Of a DNA stretch of 64,000 nt, positions 38,315 through 51,720 are shown piece by piece (position 1 is the stretch's first letter; every line of letters begins with the position of its first letter). The position numbers and the translations under genes are program-made. The notes beneath the pieces were generated by a model. That model was not told where the DNA came from. It did no database searches and saw nothing but the letters and a program-made list of their open reading frames with translations. The DNA comes from Mercurialis annua (taxonomy: Eukaryota > Streptophyta > Magnoliopsida > Malpighiales > Euphorbiaceae): contig NC_065572.1 in assembly GCF_937616625.2 (NCBI RefSeq), positions 69,128,653 to 69,192,652 on the forward strand, written 5' to 3'.

Positions 38315-38645
38315 GAACATCTCCATTGTATGTTTTATTTTTTATGCTATATTCAGCACCAAAAAATGCTAAATATAACACATGTTATTGAATTTCACTC
38401 AATTGCAAAATGTTAAATAAAATACTAAATTTGTAATTTCATAACTATTTATTCATGGCAAACTTGTATATAATTTAGATATATTATAATTTAACATATG
38501 CTAAACTTTCTAACAAAATTGGCACAAAGTTTAAGCATATGCCAAATTTAACATGTGAAATAGAAGCGTAATGAAGATGTACTTTTTATGCTAAATGCTA
38601 ATCATAGTATTATGAGGTAAATTTGGCACTAGAGTGGAGATACTT
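38315..38645. mobile_element. Tourist-like MITE
   Basis: 331 bp. Left end GAACATCTCC and right end GGAGATACTT are imperfect inverted repeats, flanked by TTA (38312-38314 and 38646-38648). Confidence 0.55.
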
Positions 38646-39111
38646 TTAAAATAAATAAAAATTAACAAAAATTTAATTAGTTTGCTCAATACAAATTTTA
38701 GATCTTTTAACCGTAATCAGAATTAGTTAGATTGATCGAGCTATTAAATAAATTGAAAACGTTTAATAAAATTATCGAAATAGACCAATTAACTAGGTGC
38801 AACCAAATTTTGCTCACAATTGGCCATACTAGTGTTTATGGATGGATGTAATTATATAGCAATTTGGTCACTCAATTTTTAAAAATTGCTTTTTATAGTA
38901 TATTATTATATATATTACGATTTGATTTTTGTAATGTATAACTTCTGCTGGATCATTGTATATTATGTAAAAATGTGAGTTCATACTGCAAGCAGGGCTT
39001 TCACAAGGCACTTTGTAACCCCAGGCATGCACTAACATAGTGGGAAGAAATATTGATGGATGAAAATGATAGATTCCTTCCTGTTTTTTATGATGTCTTG
39101 TCCCTTATTAC

Positions 39112-40292
39112 TAGGGGTGAGCAGAAACCGAACCAGACCGAAAAACCGAACCGAACCGAACCGAAATTTGTTGTTTGGTTCGGTTTTTTGGTTAAAACGG
39201 TTTGGTTCGGTGTTAGATAAATAGAAGTTTGGAGTTTGGTGTTCGGTTCGGTTTGAGATTGTCAAAAACCGAAATAACCGAAAAACCGATAACACCGAAC
39301 CAGTTAAAATAGTGTCATTTTGAGGTATAAGGCCACATGTATAATGGGTCTGATTTGGTTTATTTCTATCACAAAAATACCCCTAAACTTGACATATATA
39401 ATACTCCTTATAACTTTGAAACCCTAATTCTCTCATTTTTCACTCTACTGCGCCGTTCTCTCCTCTATTCTTAATTTCTTATTCTTCTTGTTTTACTTTC
39501 TCATCAAATTAAACCCTATTTTCTAATTGATTTTATCAATTTCTTTTGCTATTGTCTTTCAAAATAACACCTAATCACACAATTTCCTTAACGAATGAGC
39601 ACTTTAATTTGCTGGAAGGTCATATTTGTTGCTTCTGAAATTTATTAATATGCCTTCGAAATCGAAATTTGCTTGAAGTCCAGGTAAACGTTTAATCTTT
39701 TTCTTTAATATTTTTGTGTTATGGGTATAAAATTAAAACTGTTTATGTTTTATTTTTTTGGTTTAATTTATTATTGGTATACCTTCTTATTAATTTATTC
39801 TTTATTTTTGTATTTGACAGATCTGATCCTAAAGAAGATGAAGTTGCTGGAAATCCTCCTATTTATTATTGCTTTATTTGAATGAGATTTACTGATTTTT
39901 TGTATACATTTATTTTTTTTAATTCTTTTGCTGATATTGTTAGCTGTAATATTTTTGATTCAAAGTTGTAATTTTATTTCATGTGGATATTTTAATTGTA
40001 AAGATCTTCATCTCTTTAAATATGAATTTGTTCTTTCTGTTTCTTGAGTGTATAAGATTTTGTGTTCATCTTGTATTTAATTTCAGAATAAAAGTGTTGG
40101 GCCATATAAAAAAGGCCAAACCGAATTAAAAAACCGAAACCGAACCGAACCGACCGAAAATTTCGGTCAAAAAAAATTTCGGTTTTTGGTGAAAAATATT
40201 GCGGTTCGGTTCACGATTTAGACAATTTCGGCATGGTCGGTTTTGGTCGATTCGTGACCGAACCGAACCGAATCGACCGATGCTCACCCCTA
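39112..40292. mobile_element. hAT-like non-autonomous transposon, 1181 bp
   Basis: Perfect terminal inverted repeats TAGGGGTGAGCA / TGCTCACCCCTA with a perfect 8-bp duplication CTTATTAC (39104-39111 and 40293-40300). Subterminal regions are dense in CCGAACC and GGTTCGG words, as in plant hAT ends. The middle has no transposase frame. Confidence 0.92.
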
Positions 40293-40503
40293 CTTATTAC
40301 TAACCAAACTTTGATTTTCTTTGTTTTCAGGACTACCAATTAATCATTAAAGACAACTATTATAAGTCTACCAAAACTAATAGACCATTAAGAATTTAAT
40401 ATTCGTTTCATGTTTGCCATTTTTAATGAGATTAAAACTCCAAAATAATTAAACATGTGATCTTTATGGGAACACTATGTGTATGGATGTATAATTAGGA
40501 AAT

Positions 40504-40848
40504 GAAAAAAAAATCAATAAAACTTATGACACATAGTCATTTAATTTATTTTTCACTTGTTTGAGCAACTAACTCCAATATTTTTCATTTTTATGTCAGA
40601 ACACACCATAATTTATATTTTTATTGTAAAAAATAAGTTTATAATAATTTATCACAACAATTAGGCAACTTTTTAATATCTATTTCACGTCACTCAACTC
40701 CGATTTGTATTTTATGCGTTTTTAAAATATAATTATGGGATTATATGACCCAAAAATAAAGAGTTTTGAAATTAGTGGCTTAAACAAATAAAAACTGGAT
40801 TGAATGACCTTGTGTCACAAGTTCAGAAGGTGTATTGACCATTTATTC
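40504..40848. mobile_element. MULE-like MITE, relative of 27036
   Basis: 345 bp. It shares the TTGAGCAACTAAC, CATAATTTATATTTTTA and GTGTCACAAGTTCAG-type blocks with the element at 27036. A perfect 10-bp duplication ATTAGGAAAT flanks it (40494-40503 and 40849-40858). Confidence 0.88.
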
Positions 40849-40858
40849 ATTAGGAAAT

Positions 40859-42026
40859 ACCCTTTCTTTTTTGTTGGAACTCAAAATTTCCGGTTATTTT
40901 ATAATTTTATATTTCAAATGATAAATACATAGTTATTAAATTTTGTATGATCATAACTCGATATTTACTTATATTTGTTCTTATATACACAAAAAATAGA
41001 TAAATTACAAGCTACCTCCTCCATCCCGACTATTTTATTATTGTTGATATTCTATATTTTAGATCACTCTCTATTTTTATTAATAATTTAAAAAAAATAC
41101 TGATCTCTAATAAATGTATATTATTAGCTGTAAATGAATTAGTTATTTCATATATAAAATCAATATCTTTTTTAGTAATGCAAAATAAATAAGTCTGGTC
41201 AAATTAGTTAATACAAAATGCACTAATAAAAGTAGTTATTAGAATGCTATTTGTTTACCTTGAAAAGGTATAAATAAAATAAAACTAACAAATAGATAAA
41301 AAAAAATTTTAACTAGTTTAATTATATTTTTTCTATTCGTGTTTCTATTCGAAATCCGAATGACCTTTTATTTTGAAATGGAGGGAATATAAGCTAAGAT
41401 CTAAATTATTCTTATCAAGCACACGTTATTTATTTTTACATAATACTTATTTAATGTATTAATATAATAATTTAATTAAAGTTTCACATAATTTTGAATA
41501 TGACTAAATAACCAAAAAAATCGAAAATGATCAGACATATTGTCCCAAGTAACATGATTGATGTTGTGAATTATGACGCATGAGATATTTGTAGTTTGAT
41601 TCATGAATGTTCCATAAGTTTTAGAAAATATCATTAACAGGAGAACAAGAGCTGAGTTGTTATAAACGGAACTGATAATAACCTCAGGAAATGTGGTTAA
41701 TTTCATTGCTAGTGTCCAAATTTGATATGATATCTTAAATTGATATTTAAACTCAAATTTTTATCATTTTTGTATCCTGATTTTTTTAATGTATATTATT
41801 TGGTAATTTTCTTTTAGAAAATATCATTCACAGGAAAGCAAGAGCTGGATTGTTATTAAACGTAACTAATAATAACCTCAGAAAATATGGTTAATATCCA
41901 TAGTTGATATAATTTTCAAAAAGAAAAATCCATAGTTGATTTAATATCTTATGCTGATATTCAAACTTTAATTTTTACCATTTTAGTATCTTAACTTCTA
42001 TTTTTTTTTTGAAATAAAAACTTCTA
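40859..42026. other. spacer with a Stowaway-like MITE and a local duplication
   Basis: About 41022-41390 has Stowaway-like ends (CCTCCTCCATCCCG, AAATGGAGGGAATA). Segments 41627-41702 and 41817-41893 are diverged direct repeats (AAAATATCATTAACAGGA / AAAATATCATTCACAGGA). No gene is seen. Confidence 0.5.
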
Positions 42027-42515
42027 TTAATCAAAAGCTGATTGATCAGCCAGTACATAGAATTTGATAATCGGAGGGACATGCCCCAACCAATTAGATA
42101 AACTAAAATAGTCATATACTACCACATGAGATTTTCTATCGTAATTAAAACAACATATATGCATCTCAATTAAGTTAAAGTAGTCATGTGCTATCAAACT
42201 GATAATATTACAAAGTAAAGAGTTGTTATTGAAAGCATCCATTACAACCTTTAAAATAAAGGGAATTAGATTAGCTTCGCTTGCCATGATAATACTAACT
42301 TTAATCGCACGACTGCTACAACTAGCAGCTATAACTTCATCATTAAAGCCCCTAATCACATCTTCAGTGACATATCTCTTCTCTTGAACATTAAAGACAT
42401 CATCTATACTGACGCAAAACATACCGATATTTGGTGAAATCCGTCGTAAGATGGTGGCTCTAATTGTTTTAAAGATCCAAATCGCTTGCATCGCAAAAAA
42501 CAATTTCATCTCCAA
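42027..42515 (-). pseudogene. LINE-type RNase H relic
   Basis: A 162-codon open frame whose second half resembles the C-terminal RNase H domain of plant non-LTR elements: an EANLIPFILKVVMDAFNN block, then NIISLIAHDY, ending SNWLGHVPPIIKFYVLADQ. The expected catalytic acidic residues are not all visible and the N-terminal part is unlike the family, so it is a degraded fragment. It could also be a related plant RNase H-like gene piece. Confidence 0.5.
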
Positions 42516-43776
42516 CGATGAAAAAAACTATTCTTAATTTCGATTAGAATAAATCTAATAAAATTAAGATACTAAGGTAGAAAATAATTTCTAGATCTAG
42601 ACCAAAATTGGCCAAGAAAGAAATTTTATTCAAAATTAAAGACAAAAACTATGGAAAAGGGCTAAAAAACTGAATTTGAGAGATTTGAGAGGTGATTTTT
42701 GGCCAAGAATGGCCAAAAACCACCTCCCAAATGAACAAAAAGGTAAAACTTACTAGGGTTTTCTTAACTTCTATTTTATGCACTCCTTGTGTTCCAATAT
42801 AATTGTTTATTTTGTTATTTTTTTTATTTTCATATAATTTAAGAAAATAATTAACAGTTTAAATTTTATTTTTTTTATTTTTTTCATTATACACATATCC
42901 AATTTTATGGCTAATTTCACTTTTTTGAAATATTCACAATAGATAGTGAACTTTTTTTAGAAAATATAAATAATTATTTTTAAAAGTCATGATTTATAGA
43001 AAAATGAAGAAATATTTTGGGATAAAATAATTGACAATGATTGAGTGAGTATATTAAATTTGATTAAATTAATACTAAAATGCATTTCATCAAAAGCCGC
43101 TTTATATGGTACTTTGCGGCAAGTTATTTTTTTATATTATCTAAGGGTAAATATTTTTAACTATTGTACTTTTGTTTTTATCTTGTGTTCTCGTTGTTTT
43201 TTTATAATGAACGTCCCATAAGAAGATAAATACACAACAAAAATATCACATGAAAGGTTATCAATAGCTTATTGTGGTAAGCTTGCCATATAGAAAGAAT
43301 GACGTGTTTTTAATTTTTGACGTCTATATCTGAAAAAGGATAAGATCAAATTAAATCATCAATAGATACATCTCGTTCTATATTAGGTCAGCGAGCTATT
43401 TTTTTTATTTTTCTATCAATGTCAATGCAATTAATACAGTTTAATAATAATTTTGAATATTAATAAAAAAAATTATATAGATAATCACATCATTTTTCAT
43501 AATAATAAAAAAAAACAATAATACTTCACATATATGATTTTGACAATCTATTTGTGGATCTAAGCATTAAAAATTGTAAGAGAAGCAAGAAGATGATTGG
43601 TGCACAAATGTATGGCAAACCATGAGTTACTAGCATTTTATTATACATAAATTTAGGATTACAACTTAGAAGCAACCACTTTTCCCTTTATATACACAAA
43701 ATTTAACTCAACTACTTTTATCTACACTTTGAAAATAACAAACTAACCAAAAAGATTTAAACATTTACTAATTATA
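42516..43776. other. spacer with a possible Stowaway-like element
   Basis: About 42778-43053 has weakly inverted ends (CACTCCTTGTGTTCCAATA, CAATGATTGAGTGAGTA). The rest is AT-rich. Its right part is the 3' flank of the BTB-TAZ gene. Confidence 0.35.
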
Positions 43777-46246
43777 TTATAATTTAAAACTCCTAATGGT
43801 GAGATCTTGTAATGCGTCTTCCCGTTTTCTCTTAGGGAGGGAGAGAGAAGAAATGACTCTTGCAGATACAACCTTCCTCACTAGCAACTTCCACAGGGAA
43901 TCATCGCCCTTTTTCTCTTGTTTCATTTTTAGTTTATTTTGCCTGTTGACACAAAGCAACCAATTATTAATAAATGGACTAAAGTGTTAATAATTAAAGT
44001 TTTGTGCTAGATTGTGACTACACAACAAATGCTAGGGACATCAACTTGTAGAAGAAAAATCATGACAATTATAAGAAAAAGGAAGTACCCTCGCCATTTC
44101 CTAGACTTAATTTTCTACTTAGGATGACTAAAAAGAGTTTAAAGACGTAATCTATCTGTCACTATTCTCAGGGGATCCTCTTTCTCTCGCCTATACCTAA
44201 TCATGGGTCGAATTTAGGCATATTCGGACTGTGTCCAACCAAAATTGACTCTTTTGCGTGTAAGTACCTAGTTCGGGATTAATATTTACTATCCAACTCT
44301 TGTTCATAAATTGGAAATAAAAATTTAAATTTAAATCCGCACATAAACTAACGGATGTCCGATCCGATCGACAATTCTACTCTGGTCAAATTGATTAGTA
44401 GGACAAAGTTGAACCATCATCAACTAGGTCTCAATTACAAAAACAACTTTATTTCATCAAACAAAATCAAGATAAAAGGGATAATACTTGGTAATGGGCA
44501 ATGTTCTTATCTCTTTACACAACTAGTTGCTCGGCCTATCAACTTGGTATTACTATTATGTCCTATTCATCTCATATAAGCCTAGACAAATTAATATCGC
44601 ATGGGTTTAATTGTATGATTCTTCTTCTAAAAAGCTAAAAGTATCACATGGAAAAAACCAAGGGGCCTGAAAAGACAACTTTTTATCTTTTAAGACTTTA
44701 GGACTCGATTGGTAAACAAATTAAGAACGTAGAATCAAAGCAAACCACGAAAATTGACCCAATAATTAAATTCAAATCCCACATGTGAAATATTGGTCAA
44801 TAATTAGAAACCCCGTTACGGTGCTACGTGGCATTATGAGCATAAAAATAGGAAAGGAATAGGTAAATACCGGCACAGAGGAACTCTGCAAGAATCTGCC
44901 TGGTCACACATAGAAGCGTGGAGTCTCAGAAGCTGCCACATCCTCTTACAGCGTGAGCAACCTCCATTCACCCGATTCTTACACGTGGCAAAGTGCTTGA
45001 TCAAAAGCTGGACTCCTTGACACGTGGAAAATTTACTGCATGGGGCCCTATTTTTAGCTGGCTCCACGTCACAAGGCCCCACACTTGTGCACCCTTCTGT
45101 GCAAATGTGCTCTAAACACTCCATTGCTTCACTTAACTCCATGTATAATCTCTGCTCTTCCCTCTGCCTCTTTAATTTTTTCTTCCTCTGTTAATTAATA
45201 ATTAAAAATAACCATTAAATTAATTATCCAAATTAAAAAATTGTCAATTAACTAAATATAGTGAAAGAAAATTACCAATTCAGCCTCGTCAATGAATTGG
45301 AGTATCTCAAGCTCAAGAAAAGGATCATTATTTTGCATGAACTGCCACGCTTCTGTATTTTCCACAGGCTTGAAATGTTTAGTAATTAATCTCATACACT
45401 TGAGATAAAGATCAGGTGCATCGCAGAGTCTTGCTAATTGAAGGACATCCACCACATTCTCAGTTGTCAACCGTTCACCCACATCTCTAGCGCATCTCTG
45501 TTTAAGCTGTGGGACCAGGTATACATGGGATAAGGCTAGCAGATGGATCCCAAATTTCTCCAGCTCCTCCTCAGTACATCTGATCCAAGGGCATTTCCGT
45601 CAATTTCTACTCATTTAAACTAATTTTTAATCTAATTTTTAATTAATCAAATTCATTTCCTCCAAGTTTGGAAATTTCGTCTATAAGTTTACATATATAA
45701 TTATTTATCTAAAGCTATCTTAATCGCTAACAACTAATTAGCCGGCATATAGAATACAATCTCTAAGCCGTTAGATTACTTTTAGAACAATCAAAACGGA
45801 CGGCTGAGATGAACAAAGATTTAATCCATTAATAAAACATGGAAATTAAGCAACTAACCTGGCAGAGTAAATAAAACCAACGAACGCCGAAACGGCGTCG
45901 CACGGAACGCCAAGGATAGCAATCACTCTCTCGGAGCTCCGGTGCTTACGTGGTCTATCAATTACGCTTTCTAGTACCGACGATGCTGAAGCCTATTAAT
46001 ATTGTTCCACAATTTCAAAAAAGAAAAGAAAATTAGATACTTAGAGCTATAATTCATTTCATTAATAACCAAAAAATCTATTAAAAGTTCATTAAGTACC
46101 AGAACACTGCTGTGAGCGGGAATACGAAGGCCGCCGGAAGTTAAAATTTGAACATCCGGTTGAGGTAATTCACGCAAATGGCCGTACAGCTCGCCGTAGA
46201 CGGCGGAGATGGAGGTGGCGACTGCTATGTTATTAGATACTTCCAT
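43777..46246 (-). CDS. BTB/POZ and TAZ domain protein (BT family)
   Basis: Plant-specific CUL3 adaptor/transcription-associated scaffold that binds calmodulin in known members; several Arabidopsis BT genes act in nitrate, hormone and gametophyte responses. Exons on the minus strand: 46246-46100, 45992-45859, 45579-45276, 45187-44871 and 43942-43777, giving 355 aa with matching phases. The BTB domain spans roughly residues 25-130 (PDVQILTSGGLRIPAHSSVL, then SVLESVI, GFIYSAR). A BACK-like helical part follows (VENVVDVLQLARLCDAPDL, LRLITKHFKPVENTEAW type). The TAZ zinc domain, about residues 220-315, has Cys/His spacing in HICTEGCTSVGPC, CSKFSTCQGVQLLIKHFATC and CSRCKRMWQLLRLHASMCDQ. The basic C-terminal segment (LWKLLVRKVVSARV) is the calmodulin-binding type. 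Intron 4, over 900 nt, is the longest. All domains are intact. Confidence 0.94.
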
Positions 46247-46344
46247 TTAGAGAGAAATTAATGAAAACACACGTTTTTTAGAGTTTTTTTTTTGTGCAAC
46301 TTTGAATGGAAAAAATGATGTGTTTGGTCGTGTATCGGATGAGC

Positions 46345-46352
46345 TATTTATA
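46345..46352 (-). promoter_or_regulatory. TATA box of the BTB-TAZ gene
   Basis: Minus-strand TATAAATA about 100 bases upstream of the ATG at 46246, a suitable distance for a plant promoter with a short 5' UTR. Confidence 0.6.
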
Positions 46353-46359
46353 TCCAACT

Positions 46360-47415
46360 CATTATGAAAAGAGTCGCCACGCCAGCTACTATTTCTTAAA
46401 AAATATCATGATATTCACGACAGGGGAGACGTCATCATATTTTGTCTGTGTCTGGTAAAAAAAGAAACCAGGTTTATTTAGTGAGTTAAATACCATTTGA
46501 CCCCCTAAAATTTTCATTTTATGTCCAGTTAAGTCCAAACTTAATTTTATTATAAAATAGCTCCTTAAATTTATCAATTTAGGCTATAAACTGTTCAAAT
46601 TTCAAACTAATAATTAATTGTAAATTTAGGAAGTGAATTGATACTAAAATTATTAATTGGTCCAAATGTTGTAATTGTGAGAAATTAAGGAATAACTTAC
46701 TAACACGTTTAGTAAATCTTGTGCATGAATATTTTCTATGCTATAGTGATCAATTATATAATGATATTGACAAAGAAATTTCAGGTGATTTTAGAAGAAT
46801 CTAATTCCTTGACCAAATATGTATAAAGTAAGCTAATTTGGACATGTCTTCATAATTGCTGAAAGAAGAATAAGATTGTGAAGTAATTGAAGCATTCTTG
46901 TAATGCAATTTTCAAACTTGTGAAATTCACGTAATGTATAAGTAAAACCGTATTGTTTCCAATATATAAAAAGAGAGACACCCCTTCAAAATTTAATATG
47001 TAAAACGCGAACTTTATAATTAAGCATGAAAATGTAATATATTATGTTCTAGTAGATTTTATTTATTTGTCTCCTAATAAACTGAAAAATAGGTTTTATT
47101 CTAAGGTTCTCAGAAAAAGAAAAAAGTAGTTAATAAAGTGGTTATATGTGCTTAATAAATATATTTGTATGAGTTAAATCAATTAGTGGAAAAATTAAAA
47201 ATTACTTATTATTATCGGTTCAGATTATGCGTACGCACATGCATTACATGATTACAACTAAATTAATAATTTAAATATTTGTAAATAAAATTACAATCTT
47301 TATATTAGATTAGAATTAACGACATACATTTAAAACAGAAAATGCCATTCATATATTAAAATTACTTTCTATAATCTTAAAATCTTTTGAAATTCGATTA
47401 ATTTATGTTGACGTG
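46360..47415. other. AT-rich spacer upstream of the BTB-TAZ gene
   Basis: Contains promoter sequence near the gene and otherwise nothing recognisable. About 46486-46640 has the look of a MULE-like end (CCATTTGACCCCCTAAAATT), but no partner was found. Confidence 0.4.
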
Positions 47416-47632
47416 CAGTGGCGTAGCCAAAAATTAAATCTAAAAGAGCAAAATGTACTATTTTCATAAATAATATGTGAATTTAAAATTTCTTAAAACT
47501 AAGGGGGTTAATATATGATATTTTTTAAATAACTAATACAAATAAAAAATTAATTTTATATAAAAAGTTGTATTTTTTGGAAAAATAAAAGAGCTAAATG
47601 TCCCTCTTATGATGCATGTGGCTCCGCCACTA
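47416..47632. mobile_element. hAT-like MITE, 217 bp
   Basis: Ends CAGTGGCGTAGCCA and TGGCTCCGCCACTA are near-perfect inverted repeats. Flanking octamers TTGACGTG (47408-47415) and TTGACATG (47633-47640) differ at one base, a hAT-type 8-bp duplication. Confidence 0.88.
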
Positions 47633-48254
47633 TTGACATGTCAATTAAATTGCCTCCCTCTTTTCTTCTAAGTTCGAATTTTCTATTTCATCATTAAATA
47701 GTTTCTCAAATAAATTTATACATAAAATAAAATTAATGTTGTATATATGTATAAATAGATAAATGTATATATATTAATAATATTTTGTCAAAGGAGATGT
47801 ATTTAAAATTAGTAAAGAAGAGCGGGGGAAAATTAGGATAAGACAAGGTGGGACAATCGCCCCATCCCAGTTAGAAAATGATAAAGATCAATGAGTACTG
47901 TAAATTATTTTAAAAATGATTGAATGTTTTTTAAAAAGAAATTAAGTCAAGCGATATGGTCGTTTGGTCTAAAAATACTAAAATATTCTAACAACATATT
48001 ATTCGGTTTAAAAATAATCGAATGATATGTTGTTCCATCAAAAAAAATTGTCTCACCTGAATAAATTTTTTTAATTCCGCCACTGGCAGCGAGTGCATGT
48101 ACTCTAATAAAGACATGTATATGTTATAATTTTAATTAAATCTCATAGATTTAATTTTATATTAACGTATACACATATATGTATACAATTTTAAATATAA
48201 AAATACATTTTAATCAATCATGTAAAATATAAATTTTAAATTTTAGACATTTTT

Positions 48255-48308
<54 letters not shown>

Positions 48309-50436
48309 TTATATACATGTATAGTTTAATTCTAGAAGTTAAAGAAATTATAATAATATATATTAAGAAACTAAACATTTATAAGTTTTATTAAAGTTAT
48401 AACATATTTATTTCTTTATTAAGGTGTGGCCGTAGTTTAAAAAAAATCAAACATAAAGTTAAATATGTCTTTTTTGATAAGATAGATATTTGTTCTGTCG
48501 AAAAATTATCAGGATATTTTGTAATTTTCACCTTGAACTATTATGGAACAAAATTCCAGTAAGGAGTGGATTTAATGTACAAAAAATAAATCTATAGTGA
48601 AATACATCCAATTTTTGACAGGTTGATATTTGTTCTTATTTAAAAATTACAGTTCTTTTTTTAACCTTTCGCCAAATAAAGTTCTTAAACATTGGTCACC
48701 TGTCCTGCTGCCCATAACACAATCATACACCGGTAAATCATTCTGGCCATACGACTCCATTACTTAAATCGTAATTGGCGCTTGGGAACTCTCGGATCCT
48801 AATTGGCGGCAACAAACATTTTACATTTCCACATTTGCCCTTTCAGCTCATCACTCGCATTTTCTTTCTCTGCCGCATTTATTTCCGATCTTCGAAACGG
48901 CATCAATTACAAAAAGTTCGCAAATAAGATATTTAAACGAAACGTAATTATCACCACCTAAAAGACCAAAATAAAATACTTTTATTAAATGAAAAGCGAA
49001 AAGTGTAAATAAAATATGGTCCTCAAAATCTGACGTGGAACGGATAAACCAGCCCTTTGCAAGAGGAGCAAATTAGTTAGAGGCCAAATTTACAATTAAA
49101 CGGCTTTTGGAGTCCAGAAGAGACTTAGCTAAATATGACGTGTAATTCATCTGTATTAATGCCAGCTATTATTTTGTCCACATGTATGTTCAAATGTTGA
49201 CACGAGATCTGATTACAGTCTACGTGGCGATATAATAAATTTGTTGTCCGCAATGCAGTAGCCACACGTTTCACTGATTTGCGACACGTGTCGAGTAATG
49301 TTGATGATAAAGGTCATGATTTATTGGTTTATAATAGAGTATGAGATGGCCCACCTATTTGTCAAATACATACTACAAAATTATACGGTTGGTTTGTATT
49401 GCTCCATTGGTCAGTTGTGCGGCGACCGACCCTATATTTTATGGTGTAAAGATGATCTACGGTGGTGCGCCGCGGCGGTAGATAAAACCTAAATTTATTG
49501 TAATTAAAAACAATTTTTAATAAATAAAATGAGTGTTTTTAGTCTTTTAATTATTAGTGTGTTGAATCAGTAAAGACAGACTTCATATTTCTTTAGTTTT
49601 TGTGATTATATTAATAAAAATGTGATCAATCTATGTATAAATAATTAATTTTTTAAATATCAAATCGAAATGTATAGATTTTATCTATAATATAATTTGT
49701 AATGTATCATTTAATACCAAAAAATAAACTTTGAAAAAGTTCAAACACTATTTGATATAATTGTTTATTGCAACTAAGAATGAATTAGTCTATTATTTAA
49801 TTTATGGTCTTGTTGTGATAAATTAATATGATTTGATCGTTTAAGGTTATTTAATTGATGGACTGTCCTTCGTGCTATTTAAATAAAGAAAAATTGATTC
49901 TGTTGGTGGGATTTGTTTGAGAAAAAGGGATTTGGATAGAGTTAAGTCAAGTAGAATTATTTAATTTCATACATTGTCACCCCTCCCTTGTTACTTATCC
50001 ATAATTTATGGTGTGGGTTAGCATATAGGGAATATTCAAAGTTCCTTTTGTTTTAAATTTAATTTAACCGGCTCCCACATCAACCTTGTTGAGATTTGAT
50101 ATTATACAAGTTCTAAGGGTCCATTTCGAAAAATATAGATAAGCTTCAAGGGTTACAAGTGTGTTCCATTAGTTCATTTATACTTATTAAAAAATATTAA
50201 ATAATAAAACAAATAAGTAAAAAAATTATATCATAAATGTTGATTGAGTTATTGTATAGATGATATGGTACAATAGTTGTATGAGATAAACAATCTTATA
50301 TATTATATATATATTAGAGAGTGGTTCATTGTACATTTTAGTTATTGCTCTAAACATGATGACACTCTTATTTATTTTTTGTCATTTTAATACGTATATA
50401 TTAATAATATATTATTCAATTATTAATTAAATTTAA
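47633..50436. other. intergenic, no gene recognised
   Basis: Includes a TA microsatellite at 48259-48302. A GACACGTGTC palindrome (G-box-like) lies near 49283. At 47817-48095 there are fragments with CCGCCACTGGCA-type words that may be hAT relics. Short open frames lack any family motif. Confidence 0.4.
48259..48302. repeat. (TA)n microsatellite
   Basis: An uninterrupted TA run of about 44 bp. Confidence 0.95.
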
Positions 50437-50565
50437 AGAGTTAATGTCATAAATATTCATTAACTTTATACATTTTTTCATTTTAATCACGCGGTTTAAA
50501 TTTTATCATTTTCATGCACGAACTATCATTTTTTTTCAAATTCATACACGGTGTTGAGGTGTTGT
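50437..50565. mobile_element. partial MULE-like MITE (relative of 24135)
   Basis: Matches the left arm of the element at 24135 (GTTAATGTCATAAA, TTTTCATTTTAATCACG, TCATGCACGAACTATCA) and then stops at GGTGTTGAGGTGT. The right arm is absent, so it is a truncated copy. Confidence 0.75.
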
Positions 50566-51720
50566 AGGTACCTATTTTCCGGATAGGTAAAAAGTGCTAA
50601 AAGACTGAAGCGTCCAATGTTGATTTTCAGAAAAATCTGTCCGAGTGACGAGTTATAGATTTGTTTCCTGGAATCCAAGCAGGCGTAATCAGTGCGTAGC
50701 TGCAAATTAGGAGGATTAAAACGTAATTAGCCGCAATTAGCCGATAAAAATCCGAAGAGATTGTAATTTAAGTCCAGAAATTGGACTAATTGCAATATCA
50801 TAGAAATTTATGAGCCTATTTCAAATTTTACGGATTAAAATTGACCACACCTAAACCCGTAAGGTCCCAGAAACCTTTTTAAGACTTTTGGGCACCAAAA
50901 TAGACTCTCAGCGCCTTTTCATTAAAAATAAATTCGAATTTAATAGGCCAAATGACTGAAAAAGGCAAAAAATTTCATGAAATTTCACAAAAGTCCAAAC
51001 TTTTCAATTTTATCCAATTTATCCTGAAATGTATGATTTCGTTTTAATTATATTCAACTACATAATTTCACTTATGTGGCGCTGATATGTGACATGCCAC
51101 ATCAGCGCCACGTAAACGCCACATTAGCAAAACTATATAGTTGGATATTATTAAAACGAAATCAAGTGTTTCATCATTTGCAAAACAAAAGAGTAAAAGA
51201 AGAGAAAATTTGAGATATTATGCGTACCTTAATTGGTGTTCTATAGAAAAGAGAAACGAATCCAAACTTTAAAAGACATATGTTCTAAAAAAACAAATGG
51301 TTCATCTATTACATATGAACCATATGTTCTTTGAGAAACAGAAGGGTCGTTGTCCTCGGGGTGGTCGAAAAGTAGTGGTGGCAGCTGGCGGCGTTAGAGA
51401 TTGAATAGTTTGGTTGGATTTGATTGGTTGTTTGGTTTGTTTGTTTTTTTAATTTTTTTAATTAAATTATAAAAGGCTAAGGTTACTTTATTTATTTAAT
51501 TTTTTTGTGTTTTGATAAGGTGACAGCTGACGTGAGGATGTGTCTAATTTGTTTTTAAGTGACAGCTTATTATATTTGATGGTATTAAAAGATTTTGGAA
51601 TATAACATGTTTATCGATCCAATTAGTAAAATTTAGAAAGTTTTGTGACCTTTTTTAAAAAGGTTTGGTGATAGTAGGCCTTAAAATGAAGTGACACAGT
51701 TGATTATTAGACTATAATTT
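50566..51720. other. mobile-DNA-like sequence with foldback segment
   Basis: About 50566-50930 looks like an LTR or untranslated part of a retroelement (begins TGTAGGTACC) but cannot be placed. About 51010-51170 forms a foldback: TGTGGCGCTGATATGTGAC against CCACATCAGCGCCACG, with matching outer arms GATTTCGTTTTAATTAT / ATTATTAAAACGAAATC. No gene is seen. Confidence 0.4.

Noticed and set aside
44834..45142. The BTB-TAZ gene ending after the TAZ exon
   Set aside because: The CG|G splice into 43942 restores the conserved basic C-terminus, so the read-through end is not used.
49298..49492. A small gene at 49298-49492
   Set aside because: No motif or splice structure; surrounded by AT-rich spacer.
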